A stretch of DNA of 64,000 nucleotides. Origin: CAVSJR01 sp963728285 (GTDB lineage Bacteria > Actinomycetota > UBA4738 > HRBIN12). Of this stretch, positions 17,651 through 27,209 are shown piece by piece. Every line of letters starts with the position of its first letter. Position 1 is the first letter of the stretch. The translations under genes were made by a program, and so were the position numbers. Location of the stretch: NCBI GenBank assembly GCA_963728285.1, contig CAVSJR010000001.1, positions 1,050,924 through 1,114,923 of the forward strand, read 5' to 3'. Below the pieces are notes generated by a model, which saw only the letters and a program-made list of their open reading frames with translations, was not told where the DNA came from and did no database searches.

Positions 17651-18385
17651 GACGATCGCGAGATCCGGCAGGCCCGATACGGAATCCCCTGCGGCGTACC
17701 GGTGGTGCGCGCCGTCGGCCAGAACGGTGACGGCTCCCGCACCCATCGCGCGCCACGCGCCCGCGCTCCACACCGCCGCGGCGCGTTCGTCGAGCCCGAC
17801 CAGCACCGTCTCGGGGCCGGGCGCCGCCGCCATCGCATCGTCGACCCAGCGATGGCCGAAGGTGTTGAAGTGAGGCAGCACCGCCGTGTGGGGCACCAGG
17901 CCGAGTGCCGGGACATATCGCCGGGGACCGGGGTCCGGTCCCCTTCCGCGGACGAGCGTCCATTCCCCCAGTGCCATCGCCCCGGCCGACGATGCACCGA
18001 GGGCGGCTCCGTGGAGCCACGCCTCGACGATCGCATCCCAGACGGGCGTCCCGGCAAGGACGGAGGGTACGACGCCGGGATCACCGCCCACGAGATAGAA
18101 GAAGCGGCCGCCGCGTGCCAGGTCCGCGATCCGTTTCGACTGCGCATCGGTGCGCCGGGTGACGGGAAGTTCTTCGACGTCCAGCCCGAGGCGGCCGAAC
18201 CACCGCTGCGCGTTGCGCACCGCGGCCGCGGGATCGTGCCTCGCGGCCGCCGTCGCGACCACGAACGCGCGTCCGGCCGCCGCCGCGGACACGAGCACCT
18301 CGTCCTGCGGCTCGTTCCCGTGCTGCAGTTCCTCGCCGCCGACGAGGGCGAGCGGCCCCGGTTCGGACCTCAACCCGGCCCGCAC
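17633..18385 (-). CDS. S51-family peptidase (cyanophycinase/dipeptidase E-like)
   Basis: The 250-residue protein opens GPLALVGGEE and has the nucleophile elbow GASSAGAMAL, with FYLVGGDPG before it and LPHFNTFGHRW after it, the layout of S51 serine peptidases and related class I glutamine-amidotransferase-like proteins. It probably cleaves an aspartyl dipeptide or a cyanophycin-like bond; the substrate is not predictable. The GTG start lies one base after the stop of a short upstream coding-like stretch (TGA-G-GTG). Confidence 0.82.
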   Translation of the reverse strand: MRAGLRSEPGPLALVGGEELQHGNEPQDEVLVSAAAAGRAFVVATAAARHDPAAAVRNAQRWFGRLGLDVEELPVTRRTDAQSKRIADLARGGRFFYLVGGDPGVVPSVLAGTPVWDAIVEAWLHGAALGASSAGAMALGEWTLVRGRGPDPGPRRYVPALGLVPHTAVLPHFNTFGHRWVDDAMAAAPGPETVLVGLDERAAAVWSAGAWRAMGAGAVTVLADGAHHRYAAGDSVSGLPDLAIVSRPPP

Positions 18386-18386
18386 C

Positions 18387-18530
18387 TCAGTGGAGCCGGC
18401 GTCGGCCGGCCGTCGCGATGATGTTGCCCGTCAGCGTGCCGACGATCGACGGGACTCCCCCCGCGCGCGACGGCCAGCTCGTCGGGCCCTTGTTCGTAGA
18501 ACGCGGCAACGATCCACGGGCTTCCCCGGC
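18387..18530 (-). pseudogene. Possible 3' remnant of an unidentified gene upstream of the S51 peptidase
   Basis: On the minus strand, GSPWIVAAFYEQGPDELAV continues, after a one-base shift, as VPSIVGTLTGNIIATAG and ends at TGA 18387. Composition looks coding, and it is placed to be read with the S51 gene. There is no room for a complete gene before the divergent VanW gene, so if real it is a truncated end. I cannot name the family. Confidence 0.25.
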
Positions 18531-18632
18531 CCGTCGGGGCCACGGTCGCGCTGCTCCGGCGGCGACGTGCGCTGCTCGGCCGCGCGCAGCGAGGTGGTCC
18601 CGCCGCCCTCACTGGGTACCCTCCCTTGGATC

Positions 18633-20358
18633 ATGAAGGCGACGGACGAATCCTCGGAGGCGGAACGGCCCGAGCATGACGAGCCGGAGGGCGAGCCGGC
18701 AGTTCCGGACCGGGCCTTGCGCCGGCGGCGACGAAGGCTCGCGCGCCTCGGGACGCTGGTCGTCGGCCTCGTGGTCGTCGGCGGCTGCATCCTGGCGCTC
18801 ACGCAGCCGACCCGCGGCGATCGGGTGGTCCACGGCGTGGAGGTCGCCGGCGTCTCGATGTCGAGCCTGACCCGCGGCGGAGCGCTCGTTGATCTCCGGG
18901 CGCTGGCGGAGGAGCTGGGGGACGCGGAGATCCGGTTCGAGGCGGATGGGCGGAGCTTCACGACGACGCCGGCCGAGCTCGGATGGGAGCCCGACCCCGA
19001 GGCGACGGCCGAGGCGGCCTTCGGGGTCGGTCGGCGCGGAGCGCCGTGGCGCAGGGTGTGGGAGCGTGCCCGCGGCGTTCTCGGGGGGATCGAGCTGGAG
19101 TGGGTCGCCAGCTGGGATCCGTCCGCCGCGCAGGTCGTCCTCGAACGATGGCAGAAGAAGGTGGGGACCAGCGCAAGGGAGGCGGCGGTTCGCGTGCTCG
19201 ACGCCGAGATCCGGCCCATTCGCCCGCGTCCGGGGATCACGATCGATCAGGCGGCCGTTCGGGGCGCCGCCCAATCGCTCGTTCGCGGGGGCACGATCGC
19301 CGACCGCATTCCGCTGCCCGTGGAACGAGTGGATCCGCGAACCGACGAGGACGACCTGCGCGCCGCGATCCGCCGAGTCGAGGCCGTCCTCCGTGGCCCG
19401 ATCCGTCTCTCGGCCCGGGGCGAGGACTTCCAGCTCTCGCCCGTCGACCTGGCCTCGCTCGTGCACACGCGGGTGAAGGACGCGGACGACGGGGGGCGGC
19501 TCGCGGTTCACTTTCCGCCCGCGGCCGTCGATGCCGTCCTGGAGCCGTACGCCCGGCGGTTCGAGATCCCACCGCGGGACGCCCAGTTCGACGTCGTCGG
19601 CGAGCGCGTTCGCATCCGGGGCTCGAGCTCGGGACTCGTCGTGGATCCGAAGCTCGCGGCGGGACGATTGCTGGACATCGCCGTCAGCCCCGACCGCGCC
19701 GGAAGGATCGAGCTCGTCGTCGCGAAGCCCGAGGTCTCCACGAGCGAGGCCAAGGCGATGGGCATCGATGACCGGCTGTCCACGTTCACCACCGAGCACA
19801 CGCCAGGTGAGCCTCGCGTCACGAACATCCATCTCGCCGCGGACGTGCTCGACGGTGCCCTGGTGCTGCCCGACACGATGTTCTCCCTGAACGAGCGCGT
19901 CGGCCCGCGGACGAAGGAGCGAGGATTCGTGAACGCCCCGGTGATCTACGAGGGTGAGTTCACCGAGGACGTCGGCGGCGGAACCTCGCAGCTCGCGACC
20001 ACGACGTTCAACGCGGCGTTCTTCGCCGGCTATCCCTTCGTCGAGTATCAGCCGCACAGCTTCTACATCGACCGCTACCCGATGGGCCGGGAGGCGACGG
20101 TGTCCTACCCGGCGCCGGATCTGAAGTTCCGCAACGACACCGCCCATCCGTTCGTCATCGCAACCTCCTACACCGACTCGTCGATCACGGTGAGCATCTA
20201 CGGCACGAAGGACCGGCGGGACATCAAGGCCACGCCGCCGAAGATCGTGCGCCGCACCGCTGCGGGGTTCGAGGTGCGAGTGGAGCGCATCATCAAGGAC
20301 GCGCAAGGGCGAGCTCCTTCGCCGAGACGTCTTCAAGACCTTCTACAAGAACGAATGA
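18633..20358 (+). CDS. VanW-family cell-wall protein (one 3' frameshift)
   Basis: About 575 residues starting at ATG 18633, with an Arg-rich cytoplasmic N-terminus and one membrane anchor (about 44-62). Two alpha/beta segments resembling peptidoglycan-binding-4 domains follow, then a VanW domain with VLPDTMFSLNERVGPRT, DVGGGTSQLATTTFNAAF and a DRYPMGREATV stretch. It probably sits outside the membrane and acts on or binds peptidoglycan; no VanW protein has a firmly established activity. An extra base near 20304 breaks the frame: corrected, the protein ends RRDVFKTFYKNE at TGA 20356-20358, whereas the literal frame runs to 20399 into the next gene. TACCCT at 18617-18622 is a candidate -10 element. 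Confidence 0.85.
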
Positions 20359-20361
20359 CGC

Positions 20362-20616
20362 TCACGCCCTTCGCGTGGAACCGCCTCTCACCAGCCTGAG
20401 AGCGGCCACGAGTACCGCGGCGCCCAGGACCGAAGCGATCCACGGCACGCCTTCGTTGTCGGGGGTGATGTATTGCGCCAGCCACCCTCCGATGAGGGCT
20501 CCGACCGCGCCGACGAGGATGGTCATCCACCACGGCATCGGATCGTCGCCGGGAATGAGCAGCCTCGCGAGCGGGCCGACGATGACTCCGATCAGCAGAT
20601 ATCCGAGGAACTCCAT
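20362..20616 (-). CDS. GlsB/YeaQ/YmgE-family small membrane protein
   Basis: The 84-residue protein has three hydrophobic segments and the family-like opening LGYLLIGVIVGPLARLLIPG, then ILVGAVGALIGGWLAQYI. Family members are stress-induced inner-membrane proteins of unknown biochemical role. It converges on the VanW gene with only 3 nt between the corrected stops. A well-formed GGAGGGGAGG site precedes ATG 20616. Confidence 0.85.
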   Translation of the reverse strand: MEFLGYLLIGVIVGPLARLLIPGDDPMPWWMTILVGAVGALIGGWLAQYITPDNEGVPWIASVLGAAVLVAALRLVRGGSTRRA

Positions 20617-20640
20617 CCCTTCCTCCCCTCCGTCCGGTTC

Positions 20641-20760
20641 TCACAGCAGCCAGTTCACGAGCACGGTGAGAACGATCGAGGCCAGGATAGACACCAACAC
20701 CATGATCACGCATCCGAGCGCGCCGCCGAGCGGCCGAACGTCCCAGTTCCCGATCCTCAC
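20641..20760 (-). CDS. Small single-pass membrane protein, unknown
   Basis: A 39-residue reading frame (VRIGNWDVRPLGGALGCVIM, then a run of Leu/Val/Ile ending VNWLL) forms one strong membrane segment. GTG 20760 has GGAAAG about 6 nt upstream; an ATG at 20787 in the same frame is possible. It ends 24 nt before the YeaQ-like gene starts, so the two may be cotranscribed. Confidence 0.5.
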   Translation of the reverse strand: MRIGNWDVRPLGGALGCVIMVLVSILASIVLTVLVNWLL

Positions 20761-20891
20761 ACGCCGGTCTTTCCGTGACGGGCGCATGCCGAAACGGCCC
20801 ACGGGTCTTTGCCAGGCGGGTCGTCGCGAGCCGTACGGAGGGATGCGCCGTCGCGCGCATCCGTCACGGATCGGTGCGGGATGGAGTCGGG

Positions 20892-21678
<787 letters not shown>

Positions 21679-21783
21679 GGCGTGCGGTATCGGCGCCGGA
21701 GGACTAGTTCTTGAGCGTCATGCTCATATCCGCCGACGGCACCGCCGGCGATCCGAGCGGTGCCGAGCTCCGGGTTGGATCCC

Positions 21784-22671
21784 TCAACCCTCGGTGAGCG
21801 ATGAGGGCAGGCGCGCCCGCCGGGTGAGGAGCTGGTCCCAGGCGCGCGGGCCGGGGAGATCCAGCAGCTCCGGCACGTTACGGATCCGGAAGTCGGAGAT
21901 CCGAGCGCTCGGGAGCTCCGGCCACGTGAGCGGAAACGAGACCGTCGCCTTCGGGAGCGCCCGAGGCGAGTACGGCGCGACGGCGGTCTGCGACGGCGCA
22001 TTGCGCCAGATATCCACGAGGACGCGTCCGCCACGGTCCGCGATCCGAAACTCGGTCGTCGCGAGGTCGGGGGCTCGTCCCACGACGGCGGCGGCGATGC
22101 GCTCGGCAGCACGCCGGACTTGATCCTGGGTGAAGCGCCGCTGGAGCGGGACGACGACGTGAAACCCTTTCGACCCCGTCGTCTTCACCCCCGACGGCAG
22201 ACGCAGTTCCTCGAGGACCTCGTGCAACACCATGGCGACGTCCACGACGGCCGGATACCGGTCGCGCGGGGGGTCGAGGTCGAAGATCAGCAGGTCGGGT
22301 CGGTCGAGCCTCGGCGCGCGAACGGGGGAGGGATGGAACTCCACCGCCGCCTGATTCCCGAGCCAGGCCAGCGTTCGCCGATCGTTGCACAGCACGTACC
22401 GAACCGTTCGCTTCGCGCTCTCCGCGTGAATCGAGACCGTCCTGATCCAGTCCGGCGCGTACCGCGGCGTGTCCTTCTGAAAGTAGCGGTGCTCGCCGAC
22501 GCCGTCGGGAGCGCGAACGAGGGTCAGTGGCCGGTCGCGGACCCACGGCAGCATGTGTCCGGAGACCGCCTCCAAGTACTCGAGGTACAGGCGCTTCGTG
22601 ACGCCCTCCTCCGGCCACAGCAGCTTGTCCGGTCGAGTGAGGATCGTGGGCACGGATCCTGCATACCTCAT
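21784..22671 (-). CDS. Stand-alone LigD-type polymerase (PolDom) protein, first copy
   Basis: The 295-residue protein is a primase-polymerase domain of the LigD family: PTILTRPDKLLWPEEG at the start, HRYFQKDTP, VLCNDRRTLAWLGNQAAVE, catalytic acids in LLIFDLDPP, TTGSKGFHVVVPL, and the third Asp in VLVDIWRNAPSQTAVAPYSP. In non-homologous end joining this domain adds nucleotides, often ribonucleotides, at broken ends. No ligase or phosphoesterase domain is attached and no Ku gene is nearby. An alternative start is GTG 22653. A palindromic operator-like site lies in the divergent region. Confidence 0.92.
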   Translation of the reverse strand: MRYAGSVPTILTRPDKLLWPEEGVTKRLYLEYLEAVSGHMLPWVRDRPLTLVRAPDGVGEHRYFQKDTPRYAPDWIRTVSIHAESAKRTVRYVLCNDRRTLAWLGNQAAVEFHPSPVRAPRLDRPDLLIFDLDPPRDRYPAVVDVAMVLHEVLEELRLPSGVKTTGSKGFHVVVPLQRRFTQDQVRRAAERIAAAVVGRAPDLATTEFRIADRGGRVLVDIWRNAPSQTAVAPYSPRALPKATVSFPLTWPELPSARISDFRIRNVPELLDLPGPRAWDQLLTRRARLPSSLTEG

Positions 22672-22746
22672 CGGGACCCGCGGCGGCGTGGTTGGACCCG
22701 GATCCTCGCGCGAGGCCGCGCCCGGTCCGCCGACCGGCGGGCGCCC

Positions 22747-22766
22747 TCTACGTCAAATGACGTAGA
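22747..22766. promoter_or_regulatory. Perfect 9-bp inverted repeat, putative operator
   Basis: TCTACGTCA and its complement flank a 2-nt AA centre, in the region between the divergent LigD-polymerase and DUF1996 genes (about 80 nt from each start). Symmetry and placement suit a dimeric transcription factor; the palindrome is too tight for a terminator loop. Confidence 0.45.
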
Positions 22767-22846
22767 TGGCCTCATGCAGCCTTGGGGTGTGCGATGGGGG
22801 CACGGCGGTAGGGTCGGCACCGGGAACGATGGGAGGGGGGCTCACG

Positions 22847-23716
22847 ATGGCGAAGCGCTTGGCGAGCTTGATCGTGCTCACCGGATTCGTGGCAACGCTC
22901 GGCGTACCCGCGGCGAGCCCGGCCGAGCCTCGCGGAGCATTCAACGTCAGCTGCGCCATCTCACACACGCGGCGCGACGACCCCATCGTGTTCCCCGGGC
23001 TCTCGAAGGCCTCGCACCAGCACGACTTCTTCGGGAACAAGAGCACCAAGTACAGCTCGACCTACGACACCATGGTGGCGGCGGGGACCACCTGCCTGCT
23101 GCGCGACGACAAGGCCGGGTATTGGGCCCCGACGGCGACGCTGAACGGCGTTCGAGTGGTGCCGAAGGCCGTCCACGCCTACTACTTCGGCGTGCAGGAA
23201 CGCACGGTGGAGTCGTTCCCACCGGATCTGCAGATGCTCGCCGGCAGCAAGGACTCGACCTCCGGCGCTGAGAACGTTCGAGTGGGGTGGTTTTGCGGGA
23301 CCGAGCGGTCGCCGATCGCCTCGCATCCGTACGACTGCCGACCGTATGCGGGCCAGCGCGCCGTCGATGGCGTCGTCGCGAGGGTGAACTTCCCCAGCTG
23401 CTGGGACGGCCTAACCCCGGCGAGGCCGTTCAACACCGCGTACCCGACCGGCCGTGGGATCTGTCCCGAGGGTTTCCCGCACCTGATCCCGGCCGTCAGC
23501 CTGCGCTTCCACTACGGGTTCATGGACCCCTGCGTCGGAGCGACGCCCTGCACACCCGAGGACGCCCCCGACGCGAACATCAAGCTGACGCTGTCGAGTG
23601 GCCAGTACTACAGCTTCCACGCCGACTTCTGGAACACGTGGACACAGTCGCGCATCGACAGCCTCGTCGATGTCTGCCTCAACGCGCACATCAACTGCGG
23701 GGAGCTCCGCTCCTAG
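22847..23716 (+). CDS. Secreted DUF1996-domain protein
   Basis: The 289-residue precursor starts at ATG 22847 after GGGAGGGGGG, with a signal peptide (LASLIVLTGFVATLGVPAA). The mature protein has the DUF1996 features: FNVSCAISHTRRDDPIVFPG, the His cluster SHQHDFFGN, YWAPTATLNG, NFPSCWDG and HYGFMDP. The family occurs in Actinomycetota and fungi and has no known activity; conserved His and Cys residues suggest metal binding or disulphides. The upstream in-frame ATG 22766 would bury the signal peptide and is rejected. Confidence 0.9.
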   Translation: MAKRLASLIVLTGFVATLGVPAASPAEPRGAFNVSCAISHTRRDDPIVFPGLSKASHQHDFFGNKSTKYSSTYDTMVAAGTTCLLRDDKAGYWAPTATLNGVRVVPKAVHAYYFGVQERTVESFPPDLQMLAGSKDSTSGAENVRVGWFCGTERSPIASHPYDCRPYAGQRAVDGVVARVNFPSCWDGLTPARPFNTAYPTGRGICPEGFPHLIPAVSLRFHYGFMDPCVGATPCTPEDAPDANIKLTLSSGQYYSFHADFWNTWTQSRIDSLVDVCLNAHINCGELRS

Positions 23717-23751
23717 AGGTCGATCGCCCCGTCGGCCGGGTCGCCGCGGCG

Positions 23752-24006
23752 TTAGTGGCGATCGTCCTCGTCATCCTCGCCGCCGATTCCCCTGGCCTGG
23801 TCGGCCGCGTCCGCCTCGGGCCGATCCTCGCTCGGGGACGGGGACTCCTCGGCGGGAGGGCGAAGCTCCCGATGCTGCTCGAGGGCGTCGGCCTCGGGTG
23901 CGTCGTCGTGCTCTGAGAGTGAGGCGGGATCCTGAGGCGTCGCGGCATCCTCGAGGGCGCGGTCGGCCTCGTCCGTCTCATCGATGCCGCGCTCGTCGCT
24001 CGTCAC
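23752..24006 (-). CDS. Small acidic low-complexity protein
   Basis: The 84-residue protein is dominated by Glu, Asp, Ala and Pro (DETDEADRALED, GGEDDEDDRH) with no hydrophobic segment, so it is cytoplasmic and probably disordered. GTG 24006 has an ideal GGAGGA site. Divergent from the subtilisin gene. I do not recognise a family. Confidence 0.55.
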   Translation of the reverse strand: MTSDERGIDETDEADRALEDAATPQDPASLSEHDDAPEADALEQHRELRPPAEESPSPSEDRPEADAADQARGIGGEDDEDDRH

Positions 24007-24292
24007 GCTCGATCCTCCGTGAGCCGACCGGTCCGATACCCGCACCCTACGGGAATCGTCGCAGCGCTGTCTCCTCGCGGCCGCGAGGGAGTGCGATTGA
24101 CAACGCGGCCGCGGATGCGTTTGGGTGAAGACAGCGCCGCGGCCCCGTGCCGGAGGGCGGAGCCGGCTCCGCGGAGCGAGGGGAGGGGGCAGCTGGATCG
24201 ACTTCGCTTTTCGGTTCCGGATGCCCAGACCCTCCGAACCGTTCGCCGCTCCGCGGCATCCATCGCCCGCCTCGATCGCGCAGGAGGCTCCC

Positions 24293-25957
24293 ATGCGGAT
24301 GCGTCACCTGTTCGTTGTTCCGGCGCTCTTCGTCCTGATCGCGAGCGCGCTCCCGAGTCGCGCCGCCGGGACGGCCGGCGCGCGAGGCTCGACGTATCTC
24401 GTGCTCTACGACGAGGCGGCGACTCGCGAGGCGGCACGGGCGGCCGTGTCGGAGGCCGGCGGGATGGTGATCGCCGAGAATCGAGCGGTCGGGCTCGCGA
24501 CCGTGCGGTCCGCGAACCCGCAGTTCCTCGCCGCGGCGAACTCCGAGGCGGCGCTCGTCGGCGCCGCCCGCAACCGTCCCGTCGGGTTCGCGCCGACCGA
24601 TGCGCAGCCGCCGCGCTACGACGTCGAACGCGAGGAGGGGATCGCGGCCGGCCGCGCGCAAGGCGGAGCATCCGGCTCCGCGGCGGGCGATGCCCTCTCG
24701 GGCCTTCAATGGGACATGCGGCAGATCCGCGCGACGGTCGACGGCTCCTACTCGGTGCAGCGTGGAAGCCACGACGTGAGGGTGGGGATCATCGACACGG
24801 GCATCGACGGCAGCCACCCGGATCTGGCTCGCAACTTCTCCGAGCGGCTGAGCCGGAACTTCACGCACGACATCCCCCTCATCGACGGGTTGTGTCGAGA
24901 TGAGCCCGATCGCTCCTGCTCCGATCCGCCCGACGTCGACGAGGGCGGACACGGCACCCACGTCGCGGGGATCGTCGGGGCCGAGCTGAACGGCCTCGGG
25001 ACCGCCGGCGTCGCGCCCGACGTGCGGCTCGTCAATCTGCGGGCGGGACAGGATTCCGGATGGTTCTTTCTGCAGCAGACGGTGAATGCCCTGACCTACG
25101 CGGGCGACATCGGCATCGACGTCGTCAACATGAGCTTCTTCACCGATCCGTGGCTCTACAACTGCCGCGACAACCCCGCCGATTCACCGGAGGCGCAGCG
25201 CGAGCAGCAGGTCATCATCGCCGCCTCGCAGCGTGCGCTCGACTACGCTCATGCGCACGACGTCACGCTCGTGTCGGCATCGGGAAACGAATTCACCGAT
25301 CTCGGACACCCGACGGACGACGACATCAGCCCGGACTTCCCGCCCGGCGCCGAGTATCACCGAGACGTGGACAACTCGTGCCTCACGATGCCGACGGAGG
25401 GCCGGCACGTGATCGTCGTGAATGCCACGGGCCCGACGGAGCGAAAGGCGTTCTACTCCAACTACGGGCGAGAGCAGTCCAACGTCGCGGCACCCGGCGG
25501 GGACAGCCGTGAGTTCTTCGGTACCCCCCAGTACCGCACGGTCGACAACCTCGTGCTGTCCTCCTACCCGGAGGGCCTGCTTCGCGAGCAGGGACTGATC
25601 CGCCCGGACGGGACGCCGGCGATCCCCGACGTCGTGCGGAGCTGCTCCCAGGGCGTGTGCGCGTACTACGCGTATCTCCAGGGAACGTCGATGGCGTCGC
25701 CCCACGCCGCCGGCGTCGCAGCGCTGATCGTCAGCCAGTACGGGACGGCGGATCCGCGCCACGCGGGGTTGACGCTTGCGCCGCAGGAGGTCAGAAGGAG
25801 ACTGGAGCAGACCTCCGACGAGCACGCGTGCCCGCGCCCGCGGCTTCTCAACTATCAAGGGCTGGGTCCGATCTTCAATGCCTTCTGTGCCGGCACGAAG
25901 GCCTTCAACGGCTTCTACGGTCACGGCATCGTGAACGCGGCCCGGGCCGTCGCATGA
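24293..25957 (+). CDS. Secreted subtilisin-like serine protease (S8)
   Basis: The 554-residue precursor starts at ATG 24293 after CAGGAGG, with a signal peptide (HLFVVPALFVLIASAL) and an inhibitor-I9-like propeptide (TYLVLYDEAATREAARAAV). The S8 domain shows Asp in VGIIDTGIDGSHPDL, His in GGHGTHVAG, the oxyanion Asn in SASGNE, and Ser in GTSMASPHAAG. Insertions near the His block (SCSDPPDVDEGG) and a CxxC-type loop around RSCSQGVCAYY are not universal and may carry disulphides. It acts outside the cell. Confidence 0.93.
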   Translation: MRMRHLFVVPALFVLIASALPSRAAGTAGARGSTYLVLYDEAATREAARAAVSEAGGMVIAENRAVGLATVRSANPQFLAAANSEAALVGAARNRPVGFAPTDAQPPRYDVEREEGIAAGRAQGGASGSAAGDALSGLQWDMRQIRATVDGSYSVQRGSHDVRVGIIDTGIDGSHPDLARNFSERLSRNFTHDIPLIDGLCRDEPDRSCSDPPDVDEGGHGTHVAGIVGAELNGLGTAGVAPDVRLVNLRAGQDSGWFFLQQTVNALTYAGDIGIDVVNMSFFTDPWLYNCRDNPADSPEAQREQQVIIAASQRALDYAHAHDVTLVSASGNEFTDLGHPTDDDISPDFPPGAEYHRDVDNSCLTMPTEGRHVIVVNATGPTERKAFYSNYGREQSNVAAPGGDSREFFGTPQYRTVDNLVLSSYPEGLLREQGLIRPDGTPAIPDVVRSCSQGVCAYYAYLQGTSMASPHAAGVAALIVSQYGTADPRHAGLTLAPQEVRRRLEQTSDEHACPRPRLLNYQGLGPIFNAFCAGTKAFNGFYGHGIVNAARAVA

Positions 25958-25984
25958 CGGGACGGCGAGCGGAAGGAGCTCGAC

Positions 25985-26194
25985 ATGGCCGAACTCGATA
26001 CGGAGCAGCGGAGGAAGCTGGCGGAGCGAGGGGAGGCGCTGCCGGACGGATCGTTCCCGATCCGCAACAGGGAGGATCTGAGGGACGCGGTCCAGTCCTA
26101 CGGGCGGGCGAAGGACAAGGCCGAGGCCAAGCGCTGGATCAAGCGCCGCGCTCGAGAGCTCGACGCGGAGGACGAACTCCCCGACGACTGGTGA
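25985..26194 (+). CDS. Small DUF6582-like protein
   Basis: The 69-residue protein (ALPDGSFPIRNREDLRDAV, then GRAKDKAEAKRWIKRRAREL) matches a short family found in Actinomycetota and phages, where FPI, the DL pair and a basic helix recur. Function is unknown. GGAAGGAG precedes ATG 25985, and the gene follows the protease by 27 nt. Confidence 0.75.
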   Translation: MAELDTEQRRKLAERGEALPDGSFPIRNREDLRDAVQSYGRAKDKAEAKRWIKRRARELDAEDELPDDW

Positions 26195-26240
26195 ATCGGG
26201 GAACCTCGCCTTCGGTCCCACGACGACCGCACGACGGCTG

Positions 26241-26936
26241 ATGCCTCGCCGAGCGTCGGCGATCAAGGTGTACATCGAGGCCGGAGCGCGGCGGGTCTTC
26301 GCGGGTGCCGTCGACTGGCCCGGCTGGTGCCGGAGCGGCTCGGACGAGGAGGCCGCGCTCGAGGCGCTCGTGGCCTACGGGCCGCGCTACGCCGCGGTCG
26401 TCCGCACGGCGGATCGCACGTTCCGCGCGCCCTCGGGAGCCTCGGAGCTTCGAGTCGTCGAGCGACTCGAGGGGAACGCCACCACCGACTTCGGAGCGCC
26501 CGGGATGGCGCCCGCCGCGGACGGGCGGCGGATCGATGCCGCCGAGCTGGCGCGGCTTCGGAAGGTGTTGGAGGCCTGTTGGGCCTCCTTCGACGGGGCG
26601 GCGAAGGAGGCCGCGGGGGTCGAGCTCCGAAAGGGACCCCGAGGGGGCGGCCGAGGGGTCGAGGCGATCGTGGAGCACGTGCAGCAGGCGGAGGAGAGCT
26701 ACGTGCGCAAGCTGGCCGCGCGGGCGCCGAAGGCCGGTTCGGACGTGCGGTCGGCGATGCTCGAGACGCGCTCCGTCGTCCTCGATGCGTTGTCCCGCGC
26801 CGTGACGGACGGGCTGCCCGAGAAAGGGCCGCGAGGTGGCGCGCTGTGGGCGCCCCGCTACTTCGTGCGGCGGACGGCCTGGCACGCGCTCGACCACGCC
26901 TGGGAGATCGAGGATCGCTCGGCTCCCGAGGCGTGA
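26241..26936 (+). CDS. Hypothetical protein with HicB-like N-terminus and DinB-like C-terminus
   Basis: The 231-residue protein begins IKVYIEAGARRVFAGAVDWPGW, which resembles the HicB/DUF1902 strand-helix fold. It ends RRTAWHALDHAWEIEDR, the closing helix of DinB-superfamily four-helix proteins, whose His residues can bind metal. I recall this two-part architecture as conserved in Actinomycetota, without known function. The ATG lacks a clear ribosome site. Confidence 0.65.
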   Translation: MPRRASAIKVYIEAGARRVFAGAVDWPGWCRSGSDEEAALEALVAYGPRYAAVVRTADRTFRAPSGASELRVVERLEGNATTDFGAPGMAPAADGRRIDAAELARLRKVLEACWASFDGAAKEAAGVELRKGPRGGGRGVEAIVEHVQQAEESYVRKLAARAPKAGSDVRSAMLETRSVVLDALSRAVTDGLPEKGPRGGALWAPRYFVRRTAWHALDHAWEIEDRSAPEA

Positions 26937-27082
26937 GCCCGCCTGCGTCCCCGAGGGCTGCACGTTGGCGATCCGGCGTCCTCGCGCCGACCCACGGCGG
27001 ACAAAAGGGCAAAAACAATATCCGTCCGGCGCAATGTTTCGCAACGTGCATCCGCGGTAGAAGCAATCGCCGCGGCCGGCGC

Positions 27083-27112
27083 TTGACCGGGCGAACGAGC
27101 CCCACCTACAGT
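27083..27112 (+). promoter_or_regulatory. Candidate promoter for the beta-helix gene
   Basis: TTGACC (27083-27088) and TACAGT (27107-27112) are separated by 18 bp, close to an actinobacterial vegetative promoter. A short A-rich patch (27001-27020) lies upstream. The start codon is about 100 nt downstream. Confidence 0.45.
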
Positions 27113-27209
27113 CGATACGTTGCTCTAGCAGGGGAAATCGTCTTCGGGCTCCCCGCCCCCGACCGCTAGGGCGCTGAGGAGCGTCTCGTGTTCGAATGGC
27201 CCCCGGTCG

